Assembly (NCBI GenBank): GCA_964352215.1 | Contig: CAYGRE010000029.1 | Location: forward strand, 7,186 to 71,185 | Length of the DNA stretch: 64,000 nucleotides | Direction: 5' to 3' | Origin: CAWUKT01 sp964352215 | GTDB lineage: Bacteria; Bacteroidota; Bacteroidia; J057; JADKCL01 | In this document: in pieces, positions 1 to 9,304 of the stretch | Position numbering within the stretch: position 1 is the stretch's first letter | Layout: each line of letters begins with the position of its first letter | Made by a program: the position numbers and the translations under genes | The notes under the pieces: generated by a model | What the model was told of the DNA's origin: nothing | Database searches by the model: none | What the model saw: only the letters and a program-made list of their open reading frames with translations

Positions 1-171
1 CTGAATGGTCGTAGGCGTGTAGCCCTGGCTGGCCGCAGCATTGGCCAATCCCGGAACCGAGTTGTTATAATAATCGAAGCCGCCACCCCAGGCATTGTCC
101 CCGTCGTGGGCCATCAACACCAGGCAAGGCTGGGCATTGTGGATTTGACACTTAAAAATATACAAACATTC
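1..171 (-). pseudogene. Truncated end of a GH57-like protein gene (runs off left edge)
   Basis: The reverse strand reads ...NAQPCLVLMAHDGDNAWGG followed by GFDYYNNSVPGLANAA, which is clearly protein-like and, from memory of the family, resembles the AHDGDN-GGG segment of glycoside hydrolase family 57-like proteins. That motif is normally internal, yet the frame is closed by a TAA at 172-174 only about 20 codons upstream of it, and the codons between (LYIFKCQIH) do not look like the family. So either the gene was cut by a rearrangement near position 150, or it has a frameshift there. An ATG at 114 exists but would start inside the motif. Family assignment is tentative. Confidence 0.4.
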
Positions 172-341
172 TTATGGGGGCAACCCTGAGATTGTCCTTC
201 TTTAGAGGGAACATTTCTGTCAGGGAATGCCAGATATTCGGTGGTCTGAATTGGTGTTCGCAGGGTTATTTTATTTATTGTATTCACTACCTGCATCTTA
301 ATGCTTGGTAGCTAGATACTTAGTGGCCTTTTCGAACTAAA

Positions 342-737
342 ATGGTAAAGCAAATGAACATTAATATTGGGGCAAAGATCAGAGAGATTGCCAAGGAAAA
401 GGGCGTAGGTCCAACCGAACTTGGGAAACGCATCAATACATCTAAGCAGAATGTCTACGGGATATTCAAACGGAAGTCGATGGATTCCAACTTGATTTCC
501 GAAATTTCAATCGCCCTGGACCACAACTTTTTTCAATATTATATGGAGGATTTGCAGGCGCATTGGGGCCACCGGATGGCAACGGTCGGGAGCAATGGCG
601 CTGGCAATACCGCCGAAGTATCCAGGCTAAATGGAGAAATTGCTCATTTAAAAACCAATTTAGAACTGTCCCAGGAACTCAACACCATGTTAAAGGAAAA
701 ACTGAAGGTTTGTGAAGGGCAGCGCGTAAAACAATAG
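342..737 (+). CDS. XRE-like helix-turn-helix protein with coiled-coil tail
   Basis: Small protein (131 aa from 342; an ATG four codons later at 354 gives 127 aa and is equally likely). The first ~55 residues (IGAKIREIAKEKGVGPTEL...) have the helix spacing of a Cro/C1-type DNA-binding domain, with recognition-helix region NTSKQNVYGIFKR. The C-terminal ~40 residues (EVSRLNGEIAHLKTNLELSQEL...) have heptad-like hydrophobic spacing and should form a coiled coil, probably for dimerisation. This layout is common for small Bacteroidota regulators. Its targets are unknown; it is followed by two forward uncharacterised genes, which it may control (inference). Confidence 0.75.
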   Translation: MVKQMNINIGAKIREIAKEKGVGPTELGKRINTSKQNVYGIFKRKSMDSNLISEISIALDHNFFQYYMEDLQAHWGHRMATVGSNGAGNTAEVSRLNGEIAHLKTNLELSQELNTMLKEKLKVCEGQRVKQ

Positions 738-833
738 ACCCAGGTAAAACAATAAGCTCCAGAAAATAATTATCCCGTCTTTTTTGCAATTTCATGCTTT
801 GGTCACTATAATTTGGCCTTAGTTTTACAACCC

Positions 834-1649
834 ATGGAATTGCCCATCTACATCTTCTCTATCCCCGATCTGGTTGATGACGCGTTCATCAGCGAGAATC
901 AAGGAACGACCCTGAAGACAAGTCTGTCACAGGAATTAGAGGCCGAGCTGAGCGGGGTGGAAAGGAAATTGCTGAATTTTGATGAGGTCATTCAGGTTAC
1001 GGGGGGGCAAGCCTCTTCGGAACTGGCCTTATTGCTGAAGGAGGCCTTTGAGGAACGGTCCCGACAACTCAGTGGGACACCGGCTTATCAGGCACTCCTC
1101 AACCGCCGGGCCAGGATCGCACTCCTGGAAATCCGAACCCACCGAAATCCCGAAGGAAATCTGCAAGTTGAGTTGACTCCCGGTCATGTGGTGGCAGTTC
1201 TGGAAGGGGAGACTCAGAGCTGGTTTCGGATGGTTTTGGAAAGACATGTCGCTGACCTTTACGGCAAGCAGGGGCAAAGCATCCATCCGCATGGGTTGTT
1301 GCTGGAGGCGAAACATATCCCAGAATACGTTCCTGCAAATGATGCCACCTCTGGTTCTGGTCGTACGCCTCGGGACAACGATTCCCGGCTCAACCGAACC
1401 CTGCAAAGATTTGGGGCAGCGCTGCTACTCGTCCCCGTGGCATTGGTCGCACTTATCCTCATCTTGTTTTACACCTGGGTTGCAGATGTGCGCCATGAAT
1501 ATGATGACCTCAAGCAAACCGTCAATATTCAAAAAGATCAGATCATAAAGGTAGTTCAGGATGGGTTGGAGCATTCGACGGATGTGATGGACATCATAGA
1601 TGTGGTCAGGGATGTTACCCTTGGAAAAGACAGCACGAAGCAAGAATAA
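834..1649 (+). CDS. Uncharacterised single-pass membrane protein
   Basis: About 271 aa from ATG 834; a TTG at 813 would add seven residues. The first ~190 residues are soluble with no signal peptide (MELPIYIFSIPDLVDDAF...), followed by one strong transmembrane helix at about residues 194-216 (ALLLVPVALVALILILFY) and a ~55-residue charged tail with possible coiled-coil character. This suggests a membrane-anchored cytoplasmic domain. I do not recognise the family. It is only 24 bp upstream of the kinase-like gene, so the two are probably co-transcribed. Confidence 0.65.
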   Translation: MELPIYIFSIPDLVDDAFISENQGTTLKTSLSQELEAELSGVERKLLNFDEVIQVTGGQASSELALLLKEAFEERSRQLSGTPAYQALLNRRARIALLEIRTHRNPEGNLQVELTPGHVVAVLEGETQSWFRMVLERHVADLYGKQGQSIHPHGLLLEAKHIPEYVPANDATSGSGRTPRDNDSRLNRTLQRFGAALLLVPVALVALILILFYTWVADVRHEYDDLKQTVNIQKDQIIKVVQDGLEHSTDVMDIIDVVRDVTLGKDSTKQE

Positions 1650-1673
1650 GCAATAGAATAGGAGAACAGAACA

Positions 1674-2717
1674 GTGAATACCCCTTCGAAGAAAAAAGAG
1701 TACTTCCCAATATCAGACACCTTTCGTTCCTACCTGAAGAACCAGCACCGGGAACGTAAATTGCCTCTGGTCTACGAAGACTTGTTGAGGTTCAACCGTT
1801 CCTTTCCGCTCTTGGACTATGAAGGGAACCATACCTATTGGGAAACGGTCATGTATTCCCAATCAGACCTGGAAGATTTGCACCAAGGACTCAATTATAT
1901 TTATGCTTTGTTGATGGCCGACGGTGAGAAGCGCTTTACCAAGCACCTCGCAGTTGACCGGATTGACTACAGCTTGTTTGGAAATTCACAACCCTTTCGC
2001 ATCCGAATCGTCAACCGGCTCAATGACAATTACGATCATTTCTATGTAAAAAGGGCGGATGCCTCCCGGCTGTATGGTTTGGAATTGGAGGATATTATGT
2101 CTCCGAACAAATTGTTTTACCTTTTGGATGGGCAGACTCTGGTAGAAGCCCATATTCCTGGAATTCCGGGGGATTTGTTCATTAAAAAGAACCTTGAAAC
2201 CACTGATTTTGAACAGATCAGAATTGCCAAGGAGTTTGTCAAGTTCAGTGAAAGGTGTTTTGTGAGGCTGTTAGGTGATATGCGGTCCTACAATTATGTC
2301 GTAGATGTCACCCCCGACATCGAAGGAAATCAATACCGCTTCAGAGCCATTGATTTTGACCAGCAATCTTATGAAGGGCGTAAACGGTTCTACCTTCCCC
2401 AATTTTTCAAGAGTAACCTTCCTATCGTGCAGATGGGCATTAAGAAGATGAATCACCGCACCGTAGAGCAATACCAGTACGAGGAACGCAGCCGGATTGC
2501 TGCCAGGATCATGACTGAAAGTACCAGAACGCTCTCTCTGCTGGAAATTATGAAAATGGACAAATTAAGTTCTCCTGAGAAAGTGGATCAGCTTGCCAGA
2601 GAATTGGCCGAACACCACGATGACCCCAAGTTTCTGAAAGCTCGTACCATGGGGGAGTTGGTCCAGGAAAACATCCAATTGCTGCTGGACAAGGCTTTCC
2701 GTCAGGGAATGGAATAA
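1674..2717 (+). CDS. Uncharacterised protein with kinase-like motif order
   Basis: 347 aa from a GTG start; no signal peptide or membrane helix. I do not recognise a named family. The order of motifs recalls the protein-kinase/aminoglycoside phosphotransferase/HipA fold: a VK lysine at 125-126, a hydrophobic stretch LFYLLDGQTLVEAHIPG at about 147-163 that could be the hinge, then GDMRSYN at 201-207 (compare GDxxxxN of the APH catalytic loop) and IDFDQ at 226-230 (compare the metal-binding DFD). The tail is helical. A kinase function is inference only; no glycine-rich loop is obvious. Likely co-transcribed with the membrane protein before it. Confidence 0.65.
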   Translation: MNTPSKKKEYFPISDTFRSYLKNQHRERKLPLVYEDLLRFNRSFPLLDYEGNHTYWETVMYSQSDLEDLHQGLNYIYALLMADGEKRFTKHLAVDRIDYSLFGNSQPFRIRIVNRLNDNYDHFYVKRADASRLYGLELEDIMSPNKLFYLLDGQTLVEAHIPGIPGDLFIKKNLETTDFEQIRIAKEFVKFSERCFVRLLGDMRSYNYVVDVTPDIEGNQYRFRAIDFDQQSYEGRKRFYLPQFFKSNLPIVQMGIKKMNHRTVEQYQYEERSRIAARIMTESTRTLSLLEIMKMDKLSSPEKVDQLARELAEHHDDPKFLKARTMGELVQENIQLLLDKAFRQGME

Positions 2718-2796
2718 GGCTGTTTCTTGGGGAAACCCATCAGGGGATTTTTGGAAAATTCTCGAAAGATACCGGATGGATTCCGGAACAGGCTAT

Positions 2797-3828
2797 CTAC
2801 TCGTCGGTTTCATCCCCATATATCCCAATCCAGGGAGACTTATCCCCCTGCAAGTAATACCCCCGGTACATACCCGCTGAATTGAAACTCATGGCTACGC
2901 GGCCTTTGGCGTCAATCCCAATGACCCCTCCCGATGCACCGACTTCTTTGAGCTTATTTTGTATCACTTCGTCAGCCGCTTCCTGAATACCCATTTCTTT
3001 GTACTCCATCAGGGCCGAAATATCATGGGCTACGGCATAGCGGATGAAAAATTCACCATGTCCGGTACATGAGACGGCACAAGTCTTGTTGTTGGCATAG
3101 GTTCCAGCTCCAATTACCGGGCTGTCACCGATCCGTCCCCATTTTTTATTGGTCATACCCCCGGTTGAAGTTCCTGCAGCCAGGTTGCCATAAATGTCCA
3201 GCACCGCGACTCCTACCGTCCCAAACTTGAAATCATTGTCTTCACCGGGTACGAATCCGCCATCTCCGTCTTTGACTTCACGCTCCTTTGCCCGCATCAA
3301 CTGGTCGGCCCGGCGCTGTACCTTGAAGTACTCGGGGTCTACGATTTCCAATCCCTGCTCCTCGGCAAATTGCTCGGCTCCCTTCCCACTCAGCATCACA
3401 TGAGGTGAGCGCTCCATTACGGCCCGTGCTGCTGAAATAGGGTGCTTCACCGTCGTGATGCCCGCTACTGCACCCGCATCCATCGTCTTGCCATCCATGA
3501 TCGACGCATCCAGTTCATTGGTGCCGGCATTGGTAAAGACTGCACCACGCCCGGCATTGAACAAGGGAGAATCTTCCATGATCCAGATGCATTCTTCCAC
3601 CACGGTCATGGCTTCTTTTCCTTCCTGAAGCATGCCATGTCCCACCCGTAGAACTTCGTTGAGTTTGTCCCGATAGCGCTTTTCCTGGTCGGAAGTCATA
3701 TTCTTCTTGAGGATGGTGCCCGCCCCTCCGTGGATCACAATACCATATTCAGGATAGGCCTCTTCAACTGGTAACGGAGAGGAGCTTAGAAACAGAAAGG
3801 AACCAATCAGGAGAATTAAATACTTCAT
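2797..3828 (-). CDS. iaaA: Isoaspartyl peptidase / plant-type L-asparaginase precursor
   Basis: Ntn-hydrolase of the type-2 asparaginase family (343 aa) that cleaves isoaspartyl dipeptides and asparagine after self-processing. Evidence: VIHGGAGTI near the N terminus, NAGRGAVFTNAG with DASIMDG, and the autoprocessing site KFGTVGVAV, where Thr204 becomes the N-terminal nucleophile of the beta chain, followed by GTSTGGM and GAGTYANN. A signal peptide (MKYLILLIGSFLFLSSS) points to export, so it probably acts in the periplasm in peptide turnover. Reverse gene downstream of ffh but separated from it by a terminator. Confidence 0.95.
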   Translation of the reverse strand: MKYLILLIGSFLFLSSSPLPVEEAYPEYGIVIHGGAGTILKKNMTSDQEKRYRDKLNEVLRVGHGMLQEGKEAMTVVEECIWIMEDSPLFNAGRGAVFTNAGTNELDASIMDGKTMDAGAVAGITTVKHPISAARAVMERSPHVMLSGKGAEQFAEEQGLEIVDPEYFKVQRRADQLMRAKEREVKDGDGGFVPGEDNDFKFGTVGVAVLDIYGNLAAGTSTGGMTNKKWGRIGDSPVIGAGTYANNKTCAVSCTGHGEFFIRYAVAHDISALMEYKEMGIQEAADEVIQNKLKEVGASGGVIGIDAKGRVAMSFNSAGMYRGYYLQGDKSPWIGIYGDETDE

Positions 3829-3860
3829 GCTTCAATTTAATGGTTTCGAGGGAAGCAACA

Positions 3861-3894
3861 TAAAAAATGAGACCCAACCTAAGCTGAGTCTCAT
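3861..3894 (-). terminator. Rho-independent terminator after ffh
   Basis: Inverted repeat ATGAGAC (3867-3873) / GTCTCAT (3888-3894); on the reverse strand the stem is followed by TTTTTA. It lies 27 bp beyond the ffh stop codon. Confidence 0.8.
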
Positions 3895-3920
3895 CTTTAG
3901 ATGTATCAAGATCATTAATC

Positions 3921-5258
3921 TTACTTCCGGCGCATCATCGGGAGATTTTTCATGCTCATTCCTTTCGAGTTGAGCTTGTTCATGGTCTTCATCATCTTCT
4001 TCATTTGACCAAATTGCTTGAGCAATTGGTTGATCTCCTGTACCGGACGTCCGGCTCCCTTGGCGATGCGCTTCCGACGTGAGCCATTGATGAGGGCAGG
4101 GTTGGTGCGCTCATCTTTGGTCATGGACTGAATGATCGCTTCAATATGTTTGAAGGCATCGTCCGGGATATCCGCATTCTTAACGGCTTTACCAACTCCG
4201 GGGATCATACCAAGGAGGTCCTTGATATTACCCATTTTCTTGATGGTCTTGAGTTGCTTGAGGAAGTCATCAAAGTCGAACTGGTTCTTGGCCATCTTCT
4301 CACGAAGACGCTTCGATTCAGTTTCGTCGTATTCCTGCTGAGCCCGGTCGACCAGAGTTTCAATATCACCCATCCCGAGAATCCGGGAGGCCATACGATT
4401 GGGGTAGAAGTGATCGAGCGCATCCATCTTTTCGCCATTGGAGACGAACTTGATGGGTTTGTCGACGATTTTACGGATCGAAATGGCGGCACCACCACGG
4501 GTATCACCATCGAGCTTGGTCAGTACGACTCCGTCGAAGTCAAGGCGATCGTTAAAGGCCTTGGCAGTGTTGACCGCGTCCTGACCCGTCATCGAATCCA
4601 CTACGAAGAGGATCTCTTCTGGCTTCAAGCCCTTCTTCAGACCTTCGATCTCATTCATCATCTGCTCGTCAACTGCGAGACGACCCGCGGTATCCACGAT
4701 GACGATATCCTTGCCATTCTTCTTGGCGAACTCAATACCTGCCTGGGCAATCTTGAGTGGGCTCTTACTCTCACGGTCGGTGTAGATTCCTACTTCAACC
4801 TGCTCTGAAAGCACCGTCAACTGATCGATTGCCGCCGGACGGTAGACGTCACAGGCAACCAGTAAAGGTGCACGTCCCTTGGATTTCAGGAATTTGGCCA
4901 GTTTACCAGAGAAAGTAGTTTTACCAGAACCCTGCAGACCCGCGATCAGGATAACGGTAGGAGGCTTGCTGGCATAATTGATGTCAATCTTTTTGCCACC
5001 CATCAGTTCGGACAGCTCATCCTTGACGATCTTCACCATCAATTGACTGGGCTTGACCGAAATGAGAACGTCTTCACCTAAAGCCTTTTCCTTGACCGTG
5101 TCGCAGAATTCCTTGGCTACTTTATAGTTAACGTCTGCATCCACCAATGCGCGGCGGATCTCCTTCATCATTTCCGCAATGTTCAGCTCCGTGATCTTGT
5201 GCGATCCTTTGAGCTTTTTAAACGAGCGGTCTAATTTGGAACTAAGATTCTCAAACAT
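3921..5258 (-). CDS. ffh: Signal recognition particle protein Ffh
   Basis: SRP GTPase that binds signal sequences and targets inner-membrane proteins with FtsY. I place the start at 5258 (MFENLSSKLDRSF, 445 aa), the normal Ffh N terminus; an upstream in-frame extension covers a hairpin and has no family character. Seen: N-domain four-helix start, G1 loop GLQGSGKTT, DVYRPAA, DTAGR, TKLDGD, and the methionine-rich C-terminal M domain ending MSMKNLPMMRRK, with GSRRKRIAKGAGR for 4.5S RNA contact. Length is typical. No 4.5S RNA gene was recognised nearby. Confidence 0.97.
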   Translation of the reverse strand: MFENLSSKLDRSFKKLKGSHKITELNIAEMMKEIRRALVDADVNYKVAKEFCDTVKEKALGEDVLISVKPSQLMVKIVKDELSELMGGKKIDINYASKPPTVILIAGLQGSGKTTFSGKLAKFLKSKGRAPLLVACDVYRPAAIDQLTVLSEQVEVGIYTDRESKSPLKIAQAGIEFAKKNGKDIVIVDTAGRLAVDEQMMNEIEGLKKGLKPEEILFVVDSMTGQDAVNTAKAFNDRLDFDGVVLTKLDGDTRGGAAISIRKIVDKPIKFVSNGEKMDALDHFYPNRMASRILGMGDIETLVDRAQQEYDETESKRLREKMAKNQFDFDDFLKQLKTIKKMGNIKDLLGMIPGVGKAVKNADIPDDAFKHIEAIIQSMTKDERTNPALINGSRRKRIAKGAGRPVQEINQLLKQFGQMKKMMKTMNKLNSKGMSMKNLPMMRRK

Positions 5259-5384
5259 GTATTGCGTGTTGTCAGATATTCGATCTGCTAAATTAACAAA
5301 TTTTATCGGGATAGGAAGAATAGGGGAGCCGGTAATTCGGGCTGTAACAAAGATTGAGTCCACCTTCCAAACTCCCTGTTTATG

Positions 5385-5423
5385 AAACAACCGATCCAAA
5401 CTTAAGGTTCAGATCGGTTGTTT
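5385..5423 (-). terminator. Perfect 12-bp hairpin between the M36 protease gene and ffh
   Basis: AAACAACCGATC (5385-5396) pairs with GATCGGTTGTTT (5412-5423). It lies about 50 bp beyond the reverse-strand stop of the protease gene and upstream of the chosen ffh start, so it most likely ends the protease transcript. The T-run after it is weak (GTTTC). Confidence 0.65.
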
Positions 5424-5472
5424 TCGGGACAGCCTGCTTAGAAAAGGCTGATAGGTCGCAGGGCAATAATCA

Positions 5473-8400
5473 TTATTGCTGCAACACCAGCTTCTTCACA
5501 ACGGTACGATCACCCGACTGAAGACGTACATAGTACATCGCATTGGGGAGATCGGAGATGTCGAGGGTCGTCTGTGACTGTCCTTTTCCAATTTGAGTTT
5601 CCATCAATATCCTTCCGTCAATGCTGACGACCTGCACATCAATGGTTTTCTTCACTGCCTGACTTACATAAAGTGTAGCCGCCCCATTGGTTGGATTGGG
5701 TAGAATAGAAACGGAATTCGCATCCTCCAGGTCCTGTGGGATACCCACTACAACCACATCAATGGTCTCGGTGTAGACGCAGGAACCTCCATTGATTGAG
5801 AGGGTGACGGTGTAGGTACCGTTCTGCGCATAAGTATGGGTTGGGTTTTGTTGGGTATCGGTAGTACCATCACCGAAGTCCCATGACCAGGAAGTGGCTC
5901 CTGAAGAGGCATCGGTAAAGTTGATCACACCCAGGTTGGCCAGGTAGGAGAAGTCGGCTTCCACCACTGAGGCATTGACCGGGCTGGGATCAGACACACA
6001 TGAATCCTTCTGCACTTCCAGGTCATACAAGTAATAGTAGAAGTCGGGACCGGCAGGTGAGCCAGTGATTGTCATTACTCCTTGGAGGGTATAGGGGTAA
6101 TTGGCACCAGCATTGTTCCGGTAGAGGTCTACACCCGTACCACCCACTGAATAATCACCGGGTCCAGGGACCGTGAATCCAAGGTTGATCCGGCTCTGCC
6201 CATCTGGAATATTGACCGTGATTTGCTGTACCGTATTGCCCTGGTCGTCGAAGAGGAACAGGTCCCGGTTGCCGGCACCATCCGCATCCACCCAGGCAGA
6301 AATGATGGTGAAAGCATCGCTGGCGGTAAACTCTACCGTTCCGGTAAAGGTGGTTCCATGATAGCCTCCAGTGCCAAAGTTGCCATTTACCGGCCCTACA
6401 TTCTGCGCAGGGAAAGAAATGATATTGTAAGCATTGTAGGAAGTATTGGCCGCCAATGGGGGAGTGGTATAAGTTGGGCCGGCGGCAAGCACGTTGCCAT
6501 TGTTGTCCTGCCACTGGATATAACCGCTGCCACTGACCGTTCCGGACATGGTGACCGGATTGTTAATGCAGGCTTCACCATCCGTCATGGTCGGAGGATC
6601 AAGCAATGCCACGGTCAGGCTTTGGGTAGTCGTGTCGGCTCCCAAAGTATTGGTGACAATGAGGGTGACGGTATATACACCTGAGGTAGTATAAGTATGG
6701 CTTGGATTCTGCATGGAAGAACCATTGCCATCGCCAAAGTCCCAGCTCCATGACTGAGGGACAGCCGTGGATTGGTCCGTAAATTGGATAAATCCATCAC
6801 AAGGGCCGGCATCGGTATTGGCAAAAGCTGCATTGGGAGCAGATGTTGGAGTCTGGCAAAGTGCAGGAATGTCAAATGCTTCTACCTGATCGGTCCGGCT
6901 GCTGGAGCTTCCCTGGTCGGCACTGAAGCCAAGACCACGGTTGGCAAAAACTTCCCAGATGAGGCACTGATTCGCGCCATTGTAGTTGATCTGGTCAGCC
7001 ATCAGGATGGCGTCACGGCCATCAACAAAGCCTGGATTACAGGGTTGTAATTTGAGTGCGTCAATCACCAGTTGCATAGCGATATTGTTGCCACCCGTAC
7101 CATTGTAAAAATCGGGATCAAAGCCATATTGGTCGATCAAAGCCCAGTTCAGGTCCCAAAGCATGGTACACCAGACAAAGCCGATGCCGTGTGGCTGAGA
7201 GACAGCGCCCGTATTGTTGGTGGCCGCGTAGGTAAAATTATTGATGATAAAGCTGGTAGAGTAGGGAGCATTCCGGATACCGGTTCCTGTTACAGACTGG
7301 TTGGTGGCATAGGTGCCGATGCCACGGACATCGGTGTCCTGGTCGCCGGGTTCGATGGTCAGCATCAGACCAAACCAATCGCTCCAGCCTTCGCCCATTT
7401 GTTCTGAATTGCCAAGGCAACCGGAAGCACTTGGACCACCCGTCAGGCGGTTGGAAATACCGTGCCCGTATTCGTGGGCAATGATGCCATTGTCAAAGTC
7501 GCCATCCTTGGGAAAGTTACCACTACCAGCGTTGCCAATGGTCGCGTTGACAGCTCCGTTGGCCAATTGGGCCATGATGGCGGCACCGTTGGCCTGAGAA
7601 ATCATGATGGAAGGAATCGTGATATTGTTAGATGCACCACCCATGGTAATGGGTGCACCACCGACATTGTTGACGATGATTACGGCTACCGCGCCAGCTT
7701 GCTGGGCGGCTTCAACTTTGGCAACGAAGGTACAGTTGGCCCGGATGATCATGGCAATTTTACCATTGATGGCGGCGCCATTGACGATCGGATCACAACC
7801 ATCATTGGGGTCAGGATTGGTATTGTCATCCACCATGACCACATCTGCAGTAATCGGGGTAGCGGGAATACCGGGGCCAAAGGTGGCATCGGTGGCGCTG
7901 TATGGGCCAGCGATCACAGAGGGGGCATTTACCGTCAGGTAGTTGGCAGAAGTGCTGCCGCCTGTATTCCAGAGGTACATCTGCATCCGGGGATTTTGTC
8001 CGTCTCCGGGGGTCGCAAAGTTGGCATTGTTGGTACCACCGCCATCCTGGGCTTCAGCACGAACATAATCGCCGCCATTCCCACCATTGCCATAGTTATT
8101 TTCCTGAAAATTTCCACTGGCCTCATCGAAACCATACTGGTACCAGACATCATGCATGATATTGTTCCAGAAGAATAGGTTGGTGATAGCGGCATCCTCG
8201 TAGCCTTGTGGCTGCTGGTTTAAGTTGAGGGGAAAATCGAAAACCAATGCACTGCCACCATCCGGGCTGTAACCGGGAGCGTTGTTGTTGGCGCGGTCTT
8301 CGTAAGCATGGACATTGTTGCCACGGGTAATGGTGAACTCTCCACCGGTCTGTCCATTGGTATCATGCCAGCCAAAAGGCGAAGCGGTAGCATCTGCAGG

Positions 8401-9174
8401 ATTGACCTCCAGGGTACGGGCACCATGGTTGGGACTTTCCAATGGAATTGCAAATACGCGGTAATCATCTGGGTTCTGAATACGGGGGGCAGGAGATTCT
8501 TCAGGAAGAGGCGAATGGTTGTGACTGCCAAAGTTCAAAGGACCATCTCCAAATTCACATTGGGTAACCCAGTCGATTTTGTCCAGCAAATCACCATTTT
8601 GGGCATCAATCCGCATGCTCCACCAGTGCTTGGCGTCGGGAACGTAGATAGAAAGGTCCCAGGCAAGTCTGACATCTTCAGTAGCCGTAGGCTGGTAGGA
8701 GAGGCGGACCGGGATATCTTCAAGGGAGATACTGCCTTTGTTGATATAAAAAGTGGTGGAATTCTCAGCGGTAAGAATCGTAACCGGTGAATTAATAGGA
8801 AGTCCCAGGTGGCCTGCCGCAGCTTCGACCGCTTGGATTGGATTGAGGGTAGGGGTAATGGCATTCACCCGTGCTTGGAGTTTCGGGATAAAACTGCTGT
8901 GCATATTGAGGACACTACCTTCCCACAGATTGAAGTTGGCGACCCCGTTGAATACAGGTATTCCCTGATGGGTCTGCTGGATGTAGACATGTTCGACACC
9001 ATTGTGCTTGGTGACCACATGGTCGGTGACGACCCAGCCGGTAACGTCGGCTTCAGTCAGGCCATAGTTGCCGCGATTCTCGTTTAAATAGTCCCTGACA
9101 AGATCGTTGTATTGTTGTGCCTGGGTGACACATACGCCCAAAATCAGGGCAATGAGTAAAATTGTCCTCTTCAT
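5473..9174 (-). CDS. Secreted M36 (fungalysin-type) metalloprotease, T9SS cargo
   Basis: 1233-aa multidomain protein. Order: signal peptide (MKRTILLIALILGVCVTQAQ); fungalysin propeptide region (~25-210); M36 catalytic domain with zinc motif HEYGH at 567-571, interrupted by a protease-associated insert (~445-545, AINGKIAMIIRANCTFVAK); a PKD domain around 785-850 (WSWDFGDG); a beta module at ~923-1057 also found in the lysyl-oxidase-like protein of this window; a second PKD at ~1085-1125; and a T9SS type A sorting domain (ILPNPTNGAATLYV... ending VVKKLVLQQ). It should be exported by Sec, then carried across the outer membrane by T9SS and anchored or released, degrading extracellular protein. 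Single-gene unit. Confidence 0.95.
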   Translation of the reverse strand: MKRTILLIALILGVCVTQAQQYNDLVRDYLNENRGNYGLTEADVTGWVVTDHVVTKHNGVEHVYIQQTHQGIPVFNGVANFNLWEGSVLNMHSSFIPKLQARVNAITPTLNPIQAVEAAAGHLGLPINSPVTILTAENSTTFYINKGSISLEDIPVRLSYQPTATEDVRLAWDLSIYVPDAKHWWSMRIDAQNGDLLDKIDWVTQCEFGDGPLNFGSHNHSPLPEESPAPRIQNPDDYRVFAIPLESPNHGARTLEVNPADATASPFGWHDTNGQTGGEFTITRGNNVHAYEDRANNNAPGYSPDGGSALVFDFPLNLNQQPQGYEDAAITNLFFWNNIMHDVWYQYGFDEASGNFQENNYGNGGNGGDYVRAEAQDGGGTNNANFATPGDGQNPRMQMYLWNTGGSTSANYLTVNAPSVIAGPYSATDATFGPGIPATPITADVVMVDDNTNPDPNDGCDPIVNGAAINGKIAMIIRANCTFVAKVEAAQQAGAVAVIIVNNVGGAPITMGGASNNITIPSIMISQANGAAIMAQLANGAVNATIGNAGSGNFPKDGDFDNGIIAHEYGHGISNRLTGGPSASGCLGNSEQMGEGWSDWFGLMLTIEPGDQDTDVRGIGTYATNQSVTGTGIRNAPYSTSFIINNFTYAATNNTGAVSQPHGIGFVWCTMLWDLNWALIDQYGFDPDFYNGTGGNNIAMQLVIDALKLQPCNPGFVDGRDAILMADQINYNGANQCLIWEVFANRGLGFSADQGSSSSRTDQVEAFDIPALCQTPTSAPNAAFANTDAGPCDGFIQFTDQSTAVPQSWSWDFGDGNGSSMQNPSHTYTTSGVYTVTLIVTNTLGADTTTQSLTVALLDPPTMTDGEACINNPVTMSGTVSGSGYIQWQDNNGNVLAAGPTYTTPPLAANTSYNAYNIISFPAQNVGPVNGNFGTGGYHGTTFTGTVEFTASDAFTIISAWVDADGAGNRDLFLFDDQGNTVQQITVNIPDGQSRINLGFTVPGPGDYSVGGTGVDLYRNNAGANYPYTLQGVMTITGSPAGPDFYYYLYDLEVQKDSCVSDPSPVNASVVEADFSYLANLGVINFTDASSGATSWSWDFGDGTTDTQQNPTHTYAQNGTYTVTLSINGGSCVYTETIDVVVVGIPQDLEDANSVSILPNPTNGAATLYVSQAVKKTIDVQVVSIDGRILMETQIGKGQSQTTLDISDLPNAMYYVRLQSGDRTVVKKLVLQQ

Positions 9175-9304
9175 AATAGTTAATCAAAAATTCTTTTTCC
9201 AGTAAGTATATGATCCACGTTTCCAAATGAGAGACTTTGGATAGTTCTAAACAGTTAGTAAGGTACGAAAATATGAGATTCAATTTTTAAAATAGGATGA
9301 ATGA

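Noticed and set aside
4146..4808. 220-codon forward open frame
   Set aside because: Antisense to the GTPase domain of Ffh; no family character.
5259..5399. 47-residue N-terminal extension of Ffh
   Set aside because: Contains the terminator-like hairpin of the upstream gene and has no similarity to Ffh; the standard start MFENL is at 5258.
7462..8178. 238-codon forward open frame
   Set aside because: Shadow of the M36 protease catalytic and PA regions; Gly-rich low-complexity translation.
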